From: Bacteroidota bacterium
GTDB taxonomy: Bacteria > Bacteroidota > Bacteroidia > Chitinophagales > Chitinophagaceae
DNA length: 64,000 nt
Assembly: GCA_947448725.1 (NCBI GenBank)
Contig: CANFOM010000003.1
Span: 99,094-163,093 of the forward strand
Reading direction: 5' to 3'
A program made the translations under genes and the position numbers. Shown piece by piece: positions 8,318 to 18,934 of the stretch. The notes beneath the pieces are model-generated. The model worked only from the letters and a program-made list of their open reading frames with translations. It was not told the origin of the DNA and did no database searches. Every line of letters starts with the position of its first letter. Positions within the stretch are counted from its first letter, which is position 1.

Positions 8318-9568
8318 ATGGCAAGTATAAATTTGATAGAAGCCTTTCAGGAGTTTAAAGACGCAGAAAGCATTGATCGTCCTACGATGATGAAAGTAGT
8401 GGAAGACGTTTTCAAAACCTTATTGAGAAAAAAATACGGTAGCGATGAAAACTTTGATGTAATTGTAAACGCCGAAAAGGGTGACCTTGAAATTATTCGT
8501 CGTCGTCAAATTAGAGACGATGATGATGTGGACAATCCCTTAGAGGAAGTGTCTTACTCCGAAGCAATAAAAATTCAACCCGATTACGAAGTGGGGGAAG
8601 ATTTATTAGAGGAAGTAGATATCTTAGACTTCGGAAGAAGAGCCATCCTAGCGGCTAAGCAAACCTTAGCTTCTCGTATTAACGACTTGAAGAAAACCGC
8701 TTTGGTTAAAAAATATTCAGATAGAATTGGCGAAATTATCAACGCGGAAATTTATCAAGTTTGGAAAAAAGAAGTGTTGTTATTAGATGAGGAAGGCAAT
8801 GAATTAATCTTACCTAAGACAGAGCAAATTCCACAAGATTTTTTCAAGAAAGGTGAAAATATTAGATCGGTGATTGCTAGAGTGGATATGAAAAACAATT
8901 CACCAGTAATTATCTTATCTAGAACAAGTCCTTTATTCTTGGCTAAATTATTAGAAATAGAAGTGCCTGAAATTTTTGACGGTTTAATTACCATCAAGAA
9001 AATTGTACGTGAGCCAGGAGAGCGTGCTAAAGTAGCCGTTGAATCTTTTGACGATCGTATCGATCCAGTAGGGGCTTGCGTAGGTATGAAAGGTTCTCGT
9101 ATTCATGGTATTGTTAGAGAATTGAAAAATGAAAATATTGATGTAATTAATTTTACGACCAATACACAATTGTTAATTCAACGTTCTTTAACTCCATCAA
9201 AAATAAGTTACATGAATATTGATGCCGAAAAAATGCACGTGGATGTGTATTTAAAAGCAGATCAAGTTTCTTTGGCTATTGGACGTAGAGGTGTGAATAT
9301 TAAATTGGCTTCTGAGTTAACCGGTTATGAATTAGATGTGTACCGTGAAGACGAAGAAATTGTAGATGAATTTGATATTGACTTGGATGAATTTACAGAT
9401 GAAATTGAAACTTGGATCATTGATGAATTTAAGCGTGTGGGTTGTGATACGGCAAGAAGCGTATTAAACTTAGGCGCTGAAGAATTAGAAAAAAGAACCG
9501 ATTTAGAGAAAGAAACGATTGCAGATGTGCGTCGAATCTTACAAGAAGAATTTGATAAAGGTGAATAG
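8318..9568 (+). CDS. nusA: Transcription termination/antitermination factor NusA
   Basis: S1/KH pattern, DPVGACVGMKGSRIHGIVRELKNENIDVI, LAIGRRGVNIKLASELTGYELDV. Confidence 0.96.
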   Translation: MASINLIEAFQEFKDAESIDRPTMMKVVEDVFKTLLRKKYGSDENFDVIVNAEKGDLEIIRRRQIRDDDDVDNPLEEVSYSEAIKIQPDYEVGEDLLEEVDILDFGRRAILAAKQTLASRINDLKKTALVKKYSDRIGEIINAEIYQVWKKEVLLLDEEGNELILPKTEQIPQDFFKKGENIRSVIARVDMKNNSPVIILSRTSPLFLAKLLEIEVPEIFDGLITIKKIVREPGERAKVAVESFDDRIDPVGACVGMKGSRIHGIVRELKNENIDVINFTTNTQLLIQRSLTPSKISYMNIDAEKMHVDVYLKADQVSLAIGRRGVNIKLASELTGYELDVYREDEEIVDEFDIDLDEFTDEIETWIIDEFKRVGCDTARSVLNLGAEELEKRTDLEKETIADVRRILQEEFDKGE

Positions 9569-9636
9569 CCTTTGATTTTTGAAATATATTTGTATTAGGT
9601 GACTCGTCCCGTCAAATCGGGGCAAAAAACAACAGA

Positions 9637-12513
9637 ATGTCAGAATTGAAACTACCAAGACTGTTAGCAGCTGCTAAAGAGTTCAACATCGGTCAAGATA
9701 CCTTGATTGAATTCTTAGTGAAAAAAGGTTTTCCGAAAGACGACCTTAAGGCTACAGCTAAATTAACTGAGGATCAGTATTATTCTCTGCAAGCAGAATT
9801 TCAAAGCGATAAAGTAGCTAGAAATAAAGCAGACCATGTAGAATTACCTAAAAATGCTGTAGCCGATAAAGACAAGGTGAAGAAACCTGTTGTAGCTGAA
9901 GTAGAGGCACCTAAAGTGGAAGTAAAGCCAGCCGAAATTAAAGCATGGCCTCCTGCAGAGGAAGAAGTAAAGCCTGTAGCAAAAGCAGAAGCAGAGAAGC
10001 CGAAGAAAACAAAATTGGCTTCGCCAGAATTGGAATCTCCTAAAGTGGTAGATAAAATTGATCTTTCTTTAATTGATTCTTCTACCAGACCTAAAAAAAC
10101 TGCTAAAAAAACAGAAGAGCCTGAAGCAAAACCTGCTAAGGAAACTCCTGCAAAAAAATCTGCTAAAAAAGTAGAAGAGCCTGCTCCTGCAAAAGAAAAG
10201 CCTGCTCCTGTAGATCATTCCATTGCTCCTGAAAATGTGCATGGAAAAATTGAAAACATTCAATCTAAAAAATTAGAAGGTCCAAAAATTATGGGCAAAA
10301 TTGATTTGCCTATAAATAGTGATACGCGTCCTAAACCAATGAGTCAAGAGGAAAAGCGCAAACGCAAACGTATTCCTTCTCAAGGGGGTAATCCAAATCA
10401 ACCTCAACAAGGTGGTGCTCAAGGTGGCGGCCAAAGACCAGGTGGTGGATATCAAGGACAAGGTGGTGGAGCAAGACCAGGTGGTGGATATCAAGGACAA
10501 GGTGGTGGAGCAAGACCAGGTGGTGGTGCTAGGCCAGGTCAAGGTGGCGCTAGAGGCGGTAATAGAAATGCACCTCAAACTGCCGAACAAAAAGAAATTG
10601 GTCAAAAAGCAATTCAAGATAAGATTAAAGAAACGCAAGCGAAATTAGCTGGCGCAGGTGGAAGAGGAAAAAGTTTGAAATCAAAATACAGACGTGCTAA
10701 AAGAGATGAAGCTGCAGAAAATGAAACCAATGAAGTAACAGATAATAAATTACAGGTTACAGAATTTGTAACGGTAAGTGAGTTATCAAGTTTGATGGAT
10801 GTAAGCTTTGCTGATATTATTAGTAAGTGTATGAATTTAGGCATCATGGTTTCTATTAACCAACGTTTAGATGCTGAAGTAATAGAATTAGTGGCCAGTG
10901 AATTTGGATTTGAAGTAGAATTTGTTGGATTGGAAGATGCAGAAGAAATGGATGAGGAGGAAGAAGCAGAAGATTTAGCCAACTTAGTAGAGCGCCCTCC
11001 AATTGTAACAATTATGGGTCACGTAGATCATGGTAAAACTTCTTTGTTGGATTATATTCGTAATGCCAATGTAGTAGCTGGAGAAGCAGGAGGAATCACT
11101 CAACATATTGGTGCCTATGAAGTGACTTTACCTAATGGTAAAGCCATTACTTTCTTAGATACACCTGGTCACGAAGCCTTTACGGCAATGCGTGCGCGTG
11201 GTGCCAAAGTAACGGATATTGCTATTATTGTAGTGGCTGCAGATGATGCAGTGATGCCTCAAACCAAGGAAGCCATTAGTCACGCACAAGCGGCGAATGT
11301 GCCAATGATATTTGCAGTCAATAAAATTGATAAAGATGGCGCCAATCCTCAAAAAATATATGAGCAATTATCTCAAATGAATATTTTAGTAGAAGCTTGG
11401 GGAGGTAAATTCCAAAACCAAGAATTATCTGCTAAACAAGGTTTGAATGTAGATTCTTTATTAGAGAAAGTTATTTTAGAATCTGATTTATTAGATTTAA
11501 AAGCAAATCCAAACAGAGAAGGTTCGGGAAGTATTATTGAAGCTTCTTTGGATAAAGGCCGCGGTTATGTAGCTACGATATTAGTTCAAAATGGAACTTT
11601 ACGTCAAGGTGATTTAATTTTATCGGGTCAATATTATGGTAGAGTAAAAGCGATGTTTAACGAGCGTAATCAACGTATCGAAGTAGCTCCTCCTTCAACA
11701 CCAGTGGTAATTTTAGGATTAAATGGAGCGCCGCAAGCGGGTGAGAAATTTAAAGTGTTTGAAGACGAAGGGGAAGCAAAAGAATTAGCTACTAAACGTG
11801 CACAATTATTAAGAGAGCAAGGTTTAAGAACTAGAAAACATATTACATTGGATGAAATTGGTCGTCGTTTGGCCTTAGGTAATTTCAAGGAATTAAATAT
11901 TATCATCAAAGGAGACGTGGATGGTTCTGTAGAAGCCTTAAGTGATTCCTTACAAAAATTATCTACCGAAGAAATTGCGATTAGAGTTATTTTAAAAGGA
12001 GTAGGACAAATTTCTGAATCGGATGTATTGCTTTCTGCTGCTTCTGACGCCATCATTATTGGATTTAACGTAAGACCTTCTATGCAAGCCAATAAATTGG
12101 CCGAAACAGAAGGGGTAGAGATAAAACTATATTCTATCATTTACAACGCCATTGATGAAATTAAGAGTGCGATGGAAGGTATGTTGGAGCCAAAGATTCA
12201 AGAAAAAATTGTGGCCAACGTAGAAGTAAGAGAAGTATATAAGTTTGACAAAGCAACCGTAGCAGGATGTTTTGTACTAGATGGTAAATTAAGTAGAAAT
12301 AGTAAAATACGTATTATCCGTGATGGTATTGTGGAGTATCCAAAAGGCGAAGGACAAAGTGCAGAGTTGGGTAGCTTAAAACGTTTCAAAGACGACGCCA
12401 AGGAAGTAGTGTCTAATATGGAATGTGGACTTACCATTAAAAACTTTATCGATTTGAAAGTGGGTGATATTGTGGAAGCTTTTGAAGAAGAAGAAGTTAA
12501 ACGTACTTTATAA
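9637..12513 (+). CDS. infB: Translation initiation factor IF-2
   Basis: [48 protein letters not shown]; long low-complexity N-terminus. Confidence 0.97.
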   Translation: MSELKLPRLLAAAKEFNIGQDTLIEFLVKKGFPKDDLKATAKLTEDQYYSLQAEFQSDKVARNKADHVELPKNAVADKDKVKKPVVAEVEAPKVEVKPAEIKAWPPAEEEVKPVAKAEAEKPKKTKLASPELESPKVVDKIDLSLIDSSTRPKKTAKKTEEPEAKPAKETPAKKSAKKVEEPAPAKEKPAPVDHSIAPENVHGKIENIQSKKLEGPKIMGKIDLPINSDTRPKPMSQEEKRKRKRIPSQGGNPNQPQQGGAQGGGQRPGGGYQGQGGGARPGGGYQGQGGGARPGGGARPGQGGARGGNRNAPQTAEQKEIGQKAIQDKIKETQAKLAGAGGRGKSLKSKYRRAKRDEAAENETNEVTDNKLQVTEFVTVSELSSLMDVSFADIISKCMNLGIMVSINQRLDAEVIELVASEFGFEVEFVGLEDAEEMDEEEEAEDLANLVERPPIVTIMGHVDHGKTSLLDYIRNANVVAGEAGGITQHIGAYEVTLPNGKAITFLDTPGHEAFTAMRARGAKVTDIAIIVVAADDAVMPQTKEAISHAQAANVPMIFAVNKIDKDGANPQKIYEQLSQMNILVEAWGGKFQNQELSAKQGLNVDSLLEKVILESDLLDLKANPNREGSGSIIEASLDKGRGYVATILVQNGTLRQGDLILSGQYYGRVKAMFNERNQRIEVAPPSTPVVILGLNGAPQAGEKFKVFEDEGEAKELATKRAQLLREQGLRTRKHITLDEIGRRLALGNFKELNIIIKGDVDGSVEALSDSLQKLSTEEIAIRVILKGVGQISESDVLLSAASDAIIIGFNVRPSMQANKLAETEGVEIKLYSIIYNAIDEIKSAMEGMLEPKIQEKIVANVEVREVYKFDKATVAGCFVLDGKLSRNSKIRIIRDGIVEYPKGEGQSAELGSLKRFKDDAKEVVSNMECGLTIKNFIDLKVGDIVEAFEEEEVKRTL
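10441..10518 (+). repeat. Perfect 39-bp tandem duplication inside infB
   Basis: ggtggtggatatcaaggacaaggtggtggagcaagacca at 10441-10479 and again at 10480-10518 ([13 protein letters not shown] x2). Confidence 0.95.
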
Positions 12514-12582
12514 AAAAATTAGGATTTACTATTTGGAAGTCAATTCTAAGTAGTAGTACTTTGTATATTAATAAATATTTTG

Positions 12583-13974
12583 ATGAAATTATTTAAGATC
12601 ATTTTTTCTTTTGTCTTTTTAATAGGCTCTTTTCAGTCAAAAGCGCAAATAAAAAAAGTATTGGCCGATAAAATCGTGGCTACGGTAGGGGATAAATTTA
12701 TCTTAAGGTCTGATATTGAAAATGCCATTGCCGATTATAAAAGACAAGCCCAAGGACAAGAGAACGTGATATTGCCTTCTGGTTGTCAAATTATTGAAGG
12801 GGTATTATTTCGCAAAGCATTGGTTTTACAAGCGCAAAAAGATTCTATCAATGTTACAGAAGAAGAAGTAGAAAATGCCATTGATAGCCGTATTAGAAAT
12901 TTTATTCAACAATTTGGATCCAAAGAAGCTTTAGAAGAAGTAGCAGGTAAATCTGTTACTCAATTAAAAGAGGATTTTCGTGCATTGATTAAAGAGCAAA
13001 AATTGGCTGATCAAATGCAGGAAAAAATTGTAGATAAAATAAAAATAACGCCGAATGAAGTAAGGGCTTTTTATGATAAAATAAATGTGGATAGCTTGCC
13101 TTTGTATGAAAGTGAAGTGCAAGTAATATCATTGGTCATGCATCCCAAGGCTAATAGAGATGTGGAAGAATATGTGATTCAACAAATGCTTGGCTATAGA
13201 AAACAGATTGAAGCGGGTATTAATACTTTTGATCAATTGGTAAAATTGTACTCCGAAGACCCTAGTGCCAAAGAAAACTTAGGGCAGTTTAATTTAAATA
13301 GAAATGAACATAATTATGACCCAGCCTTTATGTCTGGATCCTTTAGATTAAAAGAAGGCCAAATTTCTGCGCCCATCAAATCAAAATTTGGTTACCACAT
13401 TATACAACTTCTTTCAAGATCCGGGGATGACGCAGTGGTGAAACATATATTACGTATTCCGCCCATAACAAATGATGAGATTAAAGAAACCAAACGTTTT
13501 TTAGACAGTATTAGGAAAGAGATTGTCGCCGGTAGAATTTCTTTTGGAGAAGCGGTTAATAAAAATAGCGATGATGATCAAAGCAAATTTAGTGGCGGTG
13601 CTGTTACCGCACGCGATGGATCTACCTATGTAAATATTGACCAGTTGGACAAGGACATGGTGATGCTCATTAAAAATATGAAACCAGGTGATATTTCCGA
13701 ACCTCAAGTATACGCAGATGATCGTGGTAGAAAAACACTAAGATTGGTTTATTTTAAAGAAAGAACTACGCCGCACAAAGAAAACTTAAAAGAAGATTAT
13801 AATAAAATTTCTCAAAGAGCTTTGGAAGTTAAAAAATCAAAAGCATTAGAAAATTGGTTTAAAGTACATGTACCTGGTTATTATGTTTTTATAGATACCG
13901 ACTACCAGGCTTGTGAAGAATTAAAGGACTGGAACAAAGTAGCCACTGAAATGGCTAAAGAAAAAGTGTATTAA
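12583..13974 (+). CDS. SurA-like periplasmic peptidylprolyl isomerase (PpiC/rotamase)
   Basis: Signal peptide, ADKIVATVGDKFILRSDIENAI, two rotamase-like domains; ATG at 12583 preferred over the TTG at 12580. Confidence 0.88.
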   Translation: MKLFKIIFSFVFLIGSFQSKAQIKKVLADKIVATVGDKFILRSDIENAIADYKRQAQGQENVILPSGCQIIEGVLFRKALVLQAQKDSINVTEEEVENAIDSRIRNFIQQFGSKEALEEVAGKSVTQLKEDFRALIKEQKLADQMQEKIVDKIKITPNEVRAFYDKINVDSLPLYESEVQVISLVMHPKANRDVEEYVIQQMLGYRKQIEAGINTFDQLVKLYSEDPSAKENLGQFNLNRNEHNYDPAFMSGSFRLKEGQISAPIKSKFGYHIIQLLSRSGDDAVVKHILRIPPITNDEIKETKRFLDSIRKEIVAGRISFGEAVNKNSDDDQSKFSGGAVTARDGSTYVNIDQLDKDMVMLIKNMKPGDISEPQVYADDRGRKTLRLVYFKERTTPHKENLKEDYNKISQRALEVKKSKALENWFKVHVPGYYVFIDTDYQACEELKDWNKVATEMAKEKVY

Positions 13975-13991
13975 TATATTATTCGCATTGT

Positions 13992-14711
13992 ATGCAAATC
14001 ACATCTTTTCCAAATAATGAAAGAGGCCATGTTCAATTTGATTGGCTAGATACCTACCATAGTTTTAGTTTTGGTCAATACCATGATCCCAATAAAGTAC
14101 ATTATGGAGCACTTCGAGTATTGAATGATGATAAAATTGACGAAGGCATGGGTTTTGGGACACATCCTCACGACAATATGGAAATTATTACCATTCCATT
14201 ATTTGGCGACTTACACCACCGAGACAGCACTGGACGTGATTGTATTATCAAGGAACACGATGTGCAAATTATGAGTGCTGGAAGTGGCATCCAACACAGT
14301 GAGGTAAATCCCAATAGAGACAAAAGAGTAGAATTATTTCAAATTTGGATATTCCCTAAGGAACGAAATATTACCCCTAGGTATGATCAAAAATCATTCC
14401 TTCCAAAAGACAGAGAAGACCAATTGTTAACGGTTGTTTCACCCAATGATCCCAATACCTTATTTATCAATCAAGATGCCTGGTTGTCTTTAGGCCATTT
14501 TATCAAGCCTTTTACCTCCGAATACACCTTTCACCAGAAAGGACAAGGCCTATACGCCATGTGTATAGAGGGCAATTGTACGATTGGAGGCCAAGCCCTT
14601 GGTCGCAGGGATGCGGTTGGAATAAGCGGGGTAGATTCGGTTTCCATTGAGGCCTCCGCTGGTGCCGACCTTTTATTGATTGAAATTCCTTATTTCATTG
14701 CTGGCGCTTAG
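13992..14711 (+). CDS. Pirin family protein
   Basis: FDWLDTYHSFSFGQYHDPNKVHYGALRVLNDD...GFGTHPHDNMEIITIPL; IMSAGSGIQHSEVNP. Confidence 0.92.
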   Translation: MQITSFPNNERGHVQFDWLDTYHSFSFGQYHDPNKVHYGALRVLNDDKIDEGMGFGTHPHDNMEIITIPLFGDLHHRDSTGRDCIIKEHDVQIMSAGSGIQHSEVNPNRDKRVELFQIWIFPKERNITPRYDQKSFLPKDREDQLLTVVSPNDPNTLFINQDAWLSLGHFIKPFTSEYTFHQKGQGLYAMCIEGNCTIGGQALGRRDAVGISGVDSVSIEASAGADLLLIEIPYFIAGA

Positions 14712-14784
14712 TTGAAAAGTTTTTTACTACTTAAGACTAAACAATACCGAACTATTGTAAATTTGTAGCTCTTTAAACTCCATC

Positions 14785-16632
14785 ATGAGCGACGAAATCA
14801 AACACGAGTGTGGGCTAGCCTTCATTCGACTTAGAAAACCACTTTCTTATTATCTTCAAAAAAGAGGGTCGGTTACCTACGGATTAAATAAGCTCTACCT
14901 TTTGATGGAAAAACAGCACAATCGTGGACAAGATGGGGCTGGTTTGGCTACCCTTAAATTAAATATTGAACCAGGTAATCCTTTTTTATACCGATTGCGC
15001 AGTAATGCACAACAACCTATTGCCGATTTATTTTATAAAATTGGATTAGAAATTCAAGAGCTAGAAAAATTTCAACCAGACATTTCAAAACATCCTGGTT
15101 TAATGAAAGGTCATTTACCTTTTATGGGGGAGATTTTATTGGGGCATTTGCGTTATGGCACCCAGGGAAAAAACAATGTTGAATTTTGTCATCCTTTTAT
15201 CAAGCGAAATTTAGTACCAGGAAAAAATTTAGCCTTAGCAGGTAATTTTAATTTAGTCAATACCGATGAGCTTTTTGAGCATATTAAATTAGACCCAGGT
15301 CCTTTTGAAAAAGAAAGTGATTTGGCCGCGATGATGGAAGTGATACATCATTTCTTGACTTTGGAGGAAACAATCAATCCCAATAAACCGAATATTGCTG
15401 ATGCACTTAAAAAAGCAGTGCCTTTATTTGATGGAGGTTTCACTGTTGGCGGTTTGGTAGGAAATGGCCATAGCTTTATATTAAGAGATGCCAATGGTAT
15501 TAGACCTGCATATTATTACATTGATGATGAAGTTATTGTTGCAGCTAGTGAAAGGGCAGCCATCAGAACTACTTTTAATGTGGCAGAAAACGAAGTCCTA
15601 GAACTAATGCCAGGACAGGCTTTGCTTGTAGATGATGAAGGAAAATACAGTATTGAACAAATAATTGAGCCCAAAGAACGAAGAGCTTGCTCTTTTGAGC
15701 GTATCTATTTTTCGAGAGGAAGCGATGAAAAAATTTATAGAGAACGTATTGCCTTAGGCAATCATTTAAGTAAGATTGTTTTAGAAAGAATTGACAACGA
15801 TTTAAAAAATACCATTTTTTCTTATATCCCTAATACGGCCGAAGTGGCATTTTATGGTTTGGTCAAAGGCATGGAGGAATACCTCAATAAAATTAAAGTA
15901 GAAAGAATTTTAAGTTGGGGGAAGGAGGTGGATCCTGAAAAATTGGAAGCCATGATTAATCGTAAAATTAGACAGGAAAAAATTGCGATTAAAGACGTGA
16001 AATTGCGCACCTTTATTACCGAGGACACCAACAGAAATGAAATGGTGCAACACGTGTATGACATTACTTATGGCACCGTTAGAAAAGACGAAGACACTTT
16101 AGTTATTATAGATGATAGTATTGTGAGAGGAACCACTTTAAAGGAGAGCATTATAAGAATGTTGTCTCGTTTAGGGCCTAAAAAAATTATAGTTGTTTCT
16201 TCTGCTCCTCAAATAAGGTATCCCGATTGTTATGGTATTGATATGAGTAAGATGGGCGATTTCATTGCCTTTAGAGCGGTGATTTCCTTACTTAACGATA
16301 AGGGCATGACCAAGGTAATAGACGAAGTGTACCAAAAAATTAAGCAATTAGAAGCCTCCAATGAATTGCATACAGAGAATGTGGTTCGTCAATTGTATAA
16401 ACCTTTTACACCTGAAGATATTTCAATTAAAATTGCGGAATTAATTACACCTGAAAATATTAAAATTCCAGTGGAAGTGATTTATCAAACTATTGAGGAC
16501 TTACATGAGTGCTGTCCTACCAATACAGGCGATTGGTATTTTACAGGCAATTATCCAACCCCAGGTGGCAATAAGGTTTGCAACAAAGCCTTCAAAAATT
16601 ATATCGAAGGGAAAAATGTTAGAGGGTATTAA
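14785..16632 (+). CDS. Amidophosphoribosyltransferase-like protein (class II glutamine amidotransferase + PRTase)
   Basis: ECGLAFIRL N-terminal nucleophile region, NRGQDGAGLA, LVIIDDSIVRGTT PRPP motif; 615 aa with an extra insert and C-terminal extension relative to canonical PurF. Confidence 0.82.
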   Translation: MSDEIKHECGLAFIRLRKPLSYYLQKRGSVTYGLNKLYLLMEKQHNRGQDGAGLATLKLNIEPGNPFLYRLRSNAQQPIADLFYKIGLEIQELEKFQPDISKHPGLMKGHLPFMGEILLGHLRYGTQGKNNVEFCHPFIKRNLVPGKNLALAGNFNLVNTDELFEHIKLDPGPFEKESDLAAMMEVIHHFLTLEETINPNKPNIADALKKAVPLFDGGFTVGGLVGNGHSFILRDANGIRPAYYYIDDEVIVAASERAAIRTTFNVAENEVLELMPGQALLVDDEGKYSIEQIIEPKERRACSFERIYFSRGSDEKIYRERIALGNHLSKIVLERIDNDLKNTIFSYIPNTAEVAFYGLVKGMEEYLNKIKVERILSWGKEVDPEKLEAMINRKIRQEKIAIKDVKLRTFITEDTNRNEMVQHVYDITYGTVRKDEDTLVIIDDSIVRGTTLKESIIRMLSRLGPKKIIVVSSAPQIRYPDCYGIDMSKMGDFIAFRAVISLLNDKGMTKVIDEVYQKIKQLEASNELHTENVVRQLYKPFTPEDISIKIAELITPENIKIPVEVIYQTIEDLHECCPTNTGDWYFTGNYPTPGGNKVCNKAFKNYIEGKNVRGY

Positions 16633-16707
16633 TAAACAGGAATATCGAGCACTAGGGAGATTCTCTTTTTATCTTTTTAAAACTTACTTTTAATACTAAG
16701 TATCTAC

Positions 16708-17772
16708 TTATACTCTGTAACAAATGGCATTGATATTCATGCCTGCACCAACAGATGCAAAAATAACTACATCGCCTTTATTTAATTGATGCTCTTTGTA
16801 TTTTCCGTGTTTCACCATGTCGTACAAAGTAGGAATGGTAGCGACCGAGCTATTGCCTAAATCATGAATGCTCATGGGCATTACATTGGCAGGGATGTCT
16901 TTGATACCGTATAATTTAAATAAGGCTTTTATAAAACCTTCATCCATTTTTTCATTGGCCTGATGCAAAAAGAATTTTTTTACATCATGAATATCAACAC
17001 CTGCCTTTTCAATACATTCTTTCATCGCCAAAGGCACATTTTTAATGGCATACTCGTAAACCTTACGCCCTTTCATTTTTATATACCTAGTGGCTTCCTC
17101 TCCATCGGGATGATAGGATTTTCCTAAGTATAAAAAATAAGTTTCATCCACACAATGGCTTTGAACACTACTTGCTAATATACCGCTTTGTGCATCTGTT
17201 GAATTTTCTACGATACAGGCACCTGCGCCATCACTAAAAATCATACTATCTCTATCATGTGGGTCAACAACACGACTTAATGTTTCAGCACCAATCACCA
17301 AACATCTTTTAGCCAAACCTGATTTAATAAAAGAATCGGCTTGAATCACACCTTGTATCCATCCAGGGCAACCAAATAAAATATCGTAAGCCACACAGCT
17401 AGGATTACGTATGCCTAATAAGTTTTTTACTCGAGAAGCAATGGCTGGAATGGTATCCGACTGAGTGGTTCCTGACAATACATTGCCAAAATTATGTGCT
17501 ACTATAATTTGATCTATGGATTCAGGATCTATGCCTGCATCTTTAATGGCCAATTCGGCGGCTTTGGCAGCTAGGTCGGAAGTATTTACATTTTTCTCCG
17601 CGTACCTTCTTTCGTAAATACCAGTGATGTCTTTAAATTTTTCAAATATTTCTGCATTGGGTGTAGCAATTTTTACACCATCTTCTCCGTAAAAACTATG
17701 CGCATTAAAAGAGTTATTAGAAATTACAACTCCAGGAATGTAACTGCCCGTTCCAGTAATTATTGTAGCCAT
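16708..17772 (-). CDS. 3-oxoacyl-ACP synthase III family protein (FabH-like)
   Basis: DILFGCPGWIQG catalytic Cys, FFLHQANEKM His, DLGNSSVATIPTL Asn motif. Confidence 0.88.
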   Translation of the reverse strand: MATIITGTGSYIPGVVISNNSFNAHSFYGEDGVKIATPNAEIFEKFKDITGIYERRYAEKNVNTSDLAAKAAELAIKDAGIDPESIDQIIVAHNFGNVLSGTTQSDTIPAIASRVKNLLGIRNPSCVAYDILFGCPGWIQGVIQADSFIKSGLAKRCLVIGAETLSRVVDPHDRDSMIFSDGAGACIVENSTDAQSGILASSVQSHCVDETYFLYLGKSYHPDGEEATRYIKMKGRKVYEYAIKNVPLAMKECIEKAGVDIHDVKKFFLHQANEKMDEGFIKALFKLYGIKDIPANVMPMSIHDLGNSSVATIPTLYDMVKHGKYKEHQLNKGDVVIFASVGAGMNINAICYRV

Positions 17773-17835
17773 TTATAAAAGTGGTTATTGTTTAGCAATC
17801 GTTAGCTATTACTAAGGTAAGTATTTATAGTGAAT

Positions 17836-18921
17836 CTAAATGTATTTGTCTCCTTTGTGCCTTTTTACTTCGGCAACATATTCTTTGATGGATTGCTCTT
17901 TTTCTTTACTACAAATTAATAAAACGTCCTTAGTATCAACAATGATAAAATCATCTACACCTTGTACCACTACTAATTTATCCTTAGGCGCATTAATCAT
18001 ACACTTGGTAGCATCAATTACAATCACATTATCGGAAGCCACTGCATTTCCGAAATAATCTTTTTCCATATTCTCATAGGCGCTATTCCAAGTACCTAAG
18101 TCGCTCCATCCAAAAGCGGAGGGCAATACATATACATTTTCTGCTTTTTCCATGATAGCAATATCAATAGAAATATTTGTACACTGAGGATATATTTTTT
18201 CTATGGCTTGTTTTTCATTTTCAGTATTAAAGTTTGCTTTTTCTTGATCAAACAATTCAAACATTTCTGGTTGATATTTTTCAAATGCTTTTAAAATAGT
18301 ATTGGCTTTCCATGCAAAAATACCCGCATTCCATAAAAAGTCACCACTGGCTAAAAACGATTCTGCAATTTCATGGGTAGGCTTTTCGGTAAATGTTTTT
18401 ACTTTATATACGCCATTGCTTACTTCTAAACCTTCGTATTGTATATATCCATAACCAGTATTAGGATTAGTGGGTTTAATACCTAAAGTAGCTAATGCGT
18501 TGATATTGGCTACAAAGTCAAGTGCTTTTTCTACAATTTTTTGAAAATTATCTTGTTCCAATATAAGATGATCACTCGGCGCTACAATAAAAGTAGCCTT
18601 GGGATCTATTTGTGCTAATTTGAAAGAGATATAAGCAATACAGGGCGCCGTATTTTTTTTACTAGGTTCCGCTAATATATTTTGTACTGGCAATTGAGGT
18701 AATTGCTTTTTTACAATCTCAACATACTCATTTGAAGTAACGATAAAAATGTTTTCGGCAGGAATGAATGGCAAATACCTTTCGTAGGTCCATTGAATTA
18801 AAGTTTTTCCTGTATTTAAAACATCCAAAAATTGTTTAGGATAGGCTGTTCTGCTCATTGGCCAAAATCTACTTCCAATTCCACCAGCCATGATGGCTAC
18901 ATAATGATGTTTATTTTGCAT
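17836..18921 (-). CDS. Mannose-1-phosphate guanylyltransferase
   Basis: MAGGIGSRFWPMSRTAYPKQFL, FTEKPTHEIAESFL, GWSDLGTWNS. Confidence 0.93.
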   Translation of the reverse strand: MQNKHHYVAIMAGGIGSRFWPMSRTAYPKQFLDVLNTGKTLIQWTYERYLPFIPAENIFIVTSNEYVEIVKKQLPQLPVQNILAEPSKKNTAPCIAYISFKLAQIDPKATFIVAPSDHLILEQDNFQKIVEKALDFVANINALATLGIKPTNPNTGYGYIQYEGLEVSNGVYKVKTFTEKPTHEIAESFLASGDFLWNAGIFAWKANTILKAFEKYQPEMFELFDQEKANFNTENEKQAIEKIYPQCTNISIDIAIMEKAENVYVLPSAFGWSDLGTWNSAYENMEKDYFGNAVASDNVIVIDATKCMINAPKDKLVVVQGVDDFIIVDTKDVLLICSKEKEQSIKEYVAEVKRHKGDKYI

Positions 18922-18934
18922 AAGCAGTTTTAAT

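Noticed and set aside
10441-10530. CRISPR-like short repeats
   Set aside because: In-frame coding tandem duplication with no spacers.
10069-10648. Several overlapping ORFs on both strands inside infB (64, 121, 60, 78 aa)
   Set aside because: They are shadows of the low-complexity Lys/Gly-rich IF-2 linker; compositionally biased and without family features.
11670-12140. 156-aa antisense ORF in infB
   Set aside because: Shadow of the conserved GTPase coding frame.
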